Assembly (NCBI GenBank): GCA_965372135.1
Contig: CBDVBD010000175.1
Location: 1 to 6,123 of the forward strand
DNA length: 6,123 nt
Source: CBDVBD01 sp965372135
GTDB taxonomy: Bacteria > Electryoneota > RPQS01 > CBDVBD01
Direction: 5' to 3'
Shown here: positions 4,466 through 6,123 of the stretch, piece by piece
Layout of the letters: each line of letters starts with the position of its first letter
Position numbering within the stretch: position 1 is the first letter of the stretch
The notes under the pieces: model-generated
What the model was told of the DNA's origin: nothing
The model's input: only the letters and a program-made list of their open reading frames with translations
The model's database searches: none
Position numbers and translations under genes: made by a program

Positions 4466-5260
4466 TTATTTGATAATATTTCCCAGGCGATCCCATCGTA
4501 TTTTCTTAAAACCACGGTACATAGGCACGCGTTTATTCCACGAAAAGTAAATCACCATCGCCTTCCCCACAATATTTTTCCGGGGCAAAAATCCCCAGTA
4601 CCGGCTGTCCGCACTGTTGTCTCGGTTATCTCCCATCACAAACACATGATCTTCAGGGACTTGCACCGGTCCGAAGTTATCTTTGTTCCAGTTTTCACCC
4701 ATGTATAAGATACCACGTTCTTTGAAGTTAGATGGTAATATAGTATGGCTGGCGAATTTCGCTTCCGACGGCATGGGGAATTCTTCCCCATCCACAAATA
4801 CCTGTTTATTCTGTATTTCCACCGTTTGCCCCCCTACCGCGACGCAACGTTTAATGTAGTTTAATTTGGGGTTGAGGGGATATTTAAATACAAGAATATC
4901 ACCTGGTTCCGGTTCACGGACAGCGGGAAATCTGACGGAAGGGGTGTTGACTCCGATGTCGGTAAATGGCACACCGATCCAATCCGGAGTGCGGACGCCG
5001 TAGATGAACTTGTTAACTAAAAGAAAATCACCAACTAACAGAGTGTCTTCCATGGATCCGGTAGGGATACGGAAGGCTTCCACTACCGTAGTGCGGATTA
5101 GAAACACCATAATTGCAACCGTAACAATCAGTTCGGTCCATTCCCTGACCAGGCTTTTAGTGCGGCGCCGCGCTAATTTTCGTAATTTTCGTTCGCAGCG
5201 TTTTTTCCACCAGGTCATAAATTTCGACGATTCATTGACTTTGATGCGTGGTATCATCAT
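4466..5260 (-). CDS. lepB: Signal peptidase I
   Basis: This is a 264-residue membrane serine protease (peptidase family S26) that cuts signal peptides from exported proteins on the outer face of the cytoplasmic membrane. After a very basic cytoplasmic N-terminus (residues 18-40), there is one membrane span at about 43-60 (LIVTVAIMVFLIRTTVV). The catalytic boxes follow: FRIPTGSMEDTLLVGD (63-78) with nucleophile Ser69, GDILVFKYP (120-128), YIKRCVAVGG (135-144) with general base Lys137, and GDNRDNSADSRYWG (210-223). All conserved boxes are intact, so the enzyme should be active. ATG at 5260 is followed by an in-frame ATG at 5257; AAAGGA lies 6 or 9 bases upstream, so either could be used. A TACAAT at 5302-5307 on the minus strand could be a -10 box, but no -35 is seen. 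The FG-GAP protein of this window is a plausible substrate. Confidence 0.96.
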   Translation of the reverse strand: MMIPRIKVNESSKFMTWWKKRCERKLRKLARRRTKSLVREWTELIVTVAIMVFLIRTTVVEAFRIPTGSMEDTLLVGDFLLVNKFIYGVRTPDWIGVPFTDIGVNTPSVRFPAVREPEPGDILVFKYPLNPKLNYIKRCVAVGGQTVEIQNKQVFVDGEEFPMPSEAKFASHTILPSNFKERGILYMGENWNKDNFGPVQVPEDHVFVMGDNRDNSADSRYWGFLPRKNIVGKAMVIYFSWNKRVPMYRGFKKIRWDRLGNIIK

Positions 5261-5310
5261 TTTAAGTCCTTTACAGTTATTCCCGTGAGGCTTTCCACCA
5301 TATTGTACGG

Positions 5311-5338
5311 AAAAACGACATTCCGGTTCCCGGAATAT
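5311..5338 (-). terminator. Probable intrinsic terminator of the PspC-domain gene
   Basis: On the minus strand, ATATTCCGG (5330-5338), loop GAA, CCGGAATGT (5318-5326) is a 9-bp stem with one G-U pair. It is followed by CG and TTTTT (5311-5315). It begins 29 bases after the PspC gene stop and separates that gene from lepB. Confidence 0.6.
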
Positions 5339-5366
5339 GATAGCACAGCGTTCAGCTTTAGCAATA

Positions 5367-6035
5367 TTATGATTCTTCAGGGATTACGAATATAAGAATT
5401 AGATATACCAGGAATCCGGCACCTCCGGTGAAGAAGCTGAGCAACAACCACACTAACCGGATCAGTACTGGATCAAGGTCAAAGTAATCCCCGATTCCAC
5501 CACAGATACCGAAGATGATTCGTTTGTCCTTGTTGCGGTACAGCCGCTTAGTTGTTGTGATCGCCTTCGCTTCGGGTTTGGTCTTAGCATCTTTGGGGGG
5601 TTCTTTAGCATCAGCGGCACCAGAAGGTTCCTCCTTTTTAGCGGCGCTGTAGAAGACCACCACCACCCCAATGGCAATCAAGATGCTGGCTAACACGATC
5701 TCCCAGCGGATATGGAAGAAGGGGAAGTAGAACCAGCGAAAAGAGCTGAACATGAAGACCAAGCCAACCACAATCAGCACCACACCCCAAAAGGCGCGGT
5801 GGCTGGATGGGTGCGGCGCTTCCTTTTCGGGCGGTTCTTCATGAGGATTGTTTTCCATGATGAACAGGGCGGCGATGTATGTCAATAAGCCGCCTCCACC
5901 AGCCAGGGTGAATATGATCCACAAAATGCGCACAATCACAGGATCGAGGTTGAAATAATCAGCAACGCCTCCGCAGACACCGGCGATGATGCGGTGTTGG
6001 CGGGATCGGTACAATCGTTTCACAGGATTGCTCAC
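5367..6035 (-). CDS. Membrane protein with two PspC domains
   Basis: This is a 222-residue membrane protein with duplicated PspC domains. The first (about 5-61) reads VKRLYRSRQHRIIAGVCGGV, then ADYFNLDPVIVRILW and a membrane span ending FIMEN. The second (about 162-219) reads TKRLYRNKDKRIIFGICGGI, then GDYFDLDPVLIRLVW and a span ending LIFVIPEES. Between them lie two hydrophobic segments (81-97 and 111-130), separated by an aromatic stretch, and a Lys/Glu/Pro/Ala-rich linker (132-160). PspC domains are known from phage-shock/envelope-stress systems; here no pspA, pspB or pspF is visible, so a stress role is inferred. The start is GTG at 6035 with AGGAG nine bases upstream. Its stop is followed by an intrinsic terminator and then lepB. 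Confidence 0.9.
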   Translation of the reverse strand: MSNPVKRLYRSRQHRIIAGVCGGVADYFNLDPVIVRILWIIFTLAGGGGLLTYIAALFIMENNPHEEPPEKEAPHPSSHRAFWGVVLIVVGLVFMFSSFRWFYFPFFHIRWEIVLASILIAIGVVVVFYSAAKKEEPSGAADAKEPPKDAKTKPEAKAITTTKRLYRNKDKRIIFGICGGIGDYFDLDPVLIRLVWLLLSFFTGGAGFLVYLILIFVIPEES

Positions 6036-6044
6036 TGGATTTTT

Positions 6045-6049
6045 CTCCT
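6045..6049 (-). promoter_or_regulatory. Ribosome binding site of the PspC-domain gene
   Basis: AGGAG on the minus strand lies nine bases before GTG at 6035. It supports the non-ATG start. Confidence 0.7.
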
Positions 6050-6076
6050 ATGTAAGTTTGAAAGTTTTATGTGGAT

Positions 6077-6094
6077 GCGAAAGCTAGCTTTCGC
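6077..6094. repeat. Perfect 18-bp palindrome upstream of the PspC-domain gene
   Basis: The segment equals its own reverse complement (GCGAAAGCT followed by AGCTTTCGC). It lies about 40 bases before the PspC gene start. No T-run follows on either strand, so an intrinsic terminator is not indicated. The neighbouring CTGCGGCAG (6095-6103) is also near-palindromic, as in dispersed GC-rich palindromic repeats. It could be a repeat unit or an operator. Confidence 0.45.
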
Positions 6095-6123
6095 CTGCGG
6101 CAGCAAGCCACTTAATGGTCTTT

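Noticed and set aside
6095..6123. 3' end of another gene at the right edge (AAA GAC CAT TAA on the minus strand)
   Set aside because: Only a few codons are visible before the window edge, so no coding claim can be supported.

Overview
This is a compact stretch of bacterial chromosome with every recognisable gene on the minus strand, so the genes read from high to low coordinates. The best clue to the host is the secreted protein at 1361-2788. It ends in a Tyr-Pro-Asn-Pro-Phe-Asn-Pro (YPNPFNP) C-terminal module of the T9SS-sorting / FlgD-Ig-like kind. That module is typical of the FCB group (Bacteroidota, Ignavibacteriota, Calditrichota, candidate phyla such as KSB1 or Marinimicrobia). The BFN-UVR nuclease, DUF1844 protein and PspC protein fit such a host, but the phylum is an inference.

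Layout in transcription order (right to left). A membrane protein with two PspC domains (5367-6035) starts at GTG behind a strong Shine-Dalgarno and ends at a probable intrinsic terminator. Next is signal peptidase I, lepB (4466-5260). A 293-base gap follows; it holds an A-rich, Lys/Arg-rich 37-codon ORF of doubtful reality, a cluster of GTAAT/ATTAC half-sites and a perfect 18-bp palindrome. An Old Yellow Enzyme-family flavin oxidoreductase (3081-4172) comes next and is closed by a clear intrinsic terminator at 2909-2932. A sigma70-like promoter drives the secreted seven-repeat FG-GAP/VCBS protein (1361-2788). After a palindrome-rich spacer, another good promoter drives the BFN-UVR nuclease (482-1096). 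A DUF1844 protein runs off the left edge.

The genes do not form one pathway. Terminators and promoters separate most of them into single-gene units. Signal peptidase, the PspC protein and the secreted beta-propeller share a cell-envelope/secretion theme. BFN-UVR and DUF1844 may be co-transcribed, because no clear promoter or terminator lies between them.

The most noticeable non-coding structure is the number of short palindromes in the spacers (347-400, 1261-1360, 2915-2932, 3039-3069, 4233-4259, 6077-6094). One family has two copies that bracket the FG-GAP gene, and one of those copies acts as an intrinsic terminator. Two other palindromic units sit between 7-8 bp direct repeats, as if inserted. 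No tRNA, rRNA, CRISPR array, transposase, or defence or biosynthetic cluster was seen. This is mostly an ordinary housekeeping region, and nothing here amounts to a clear new system.
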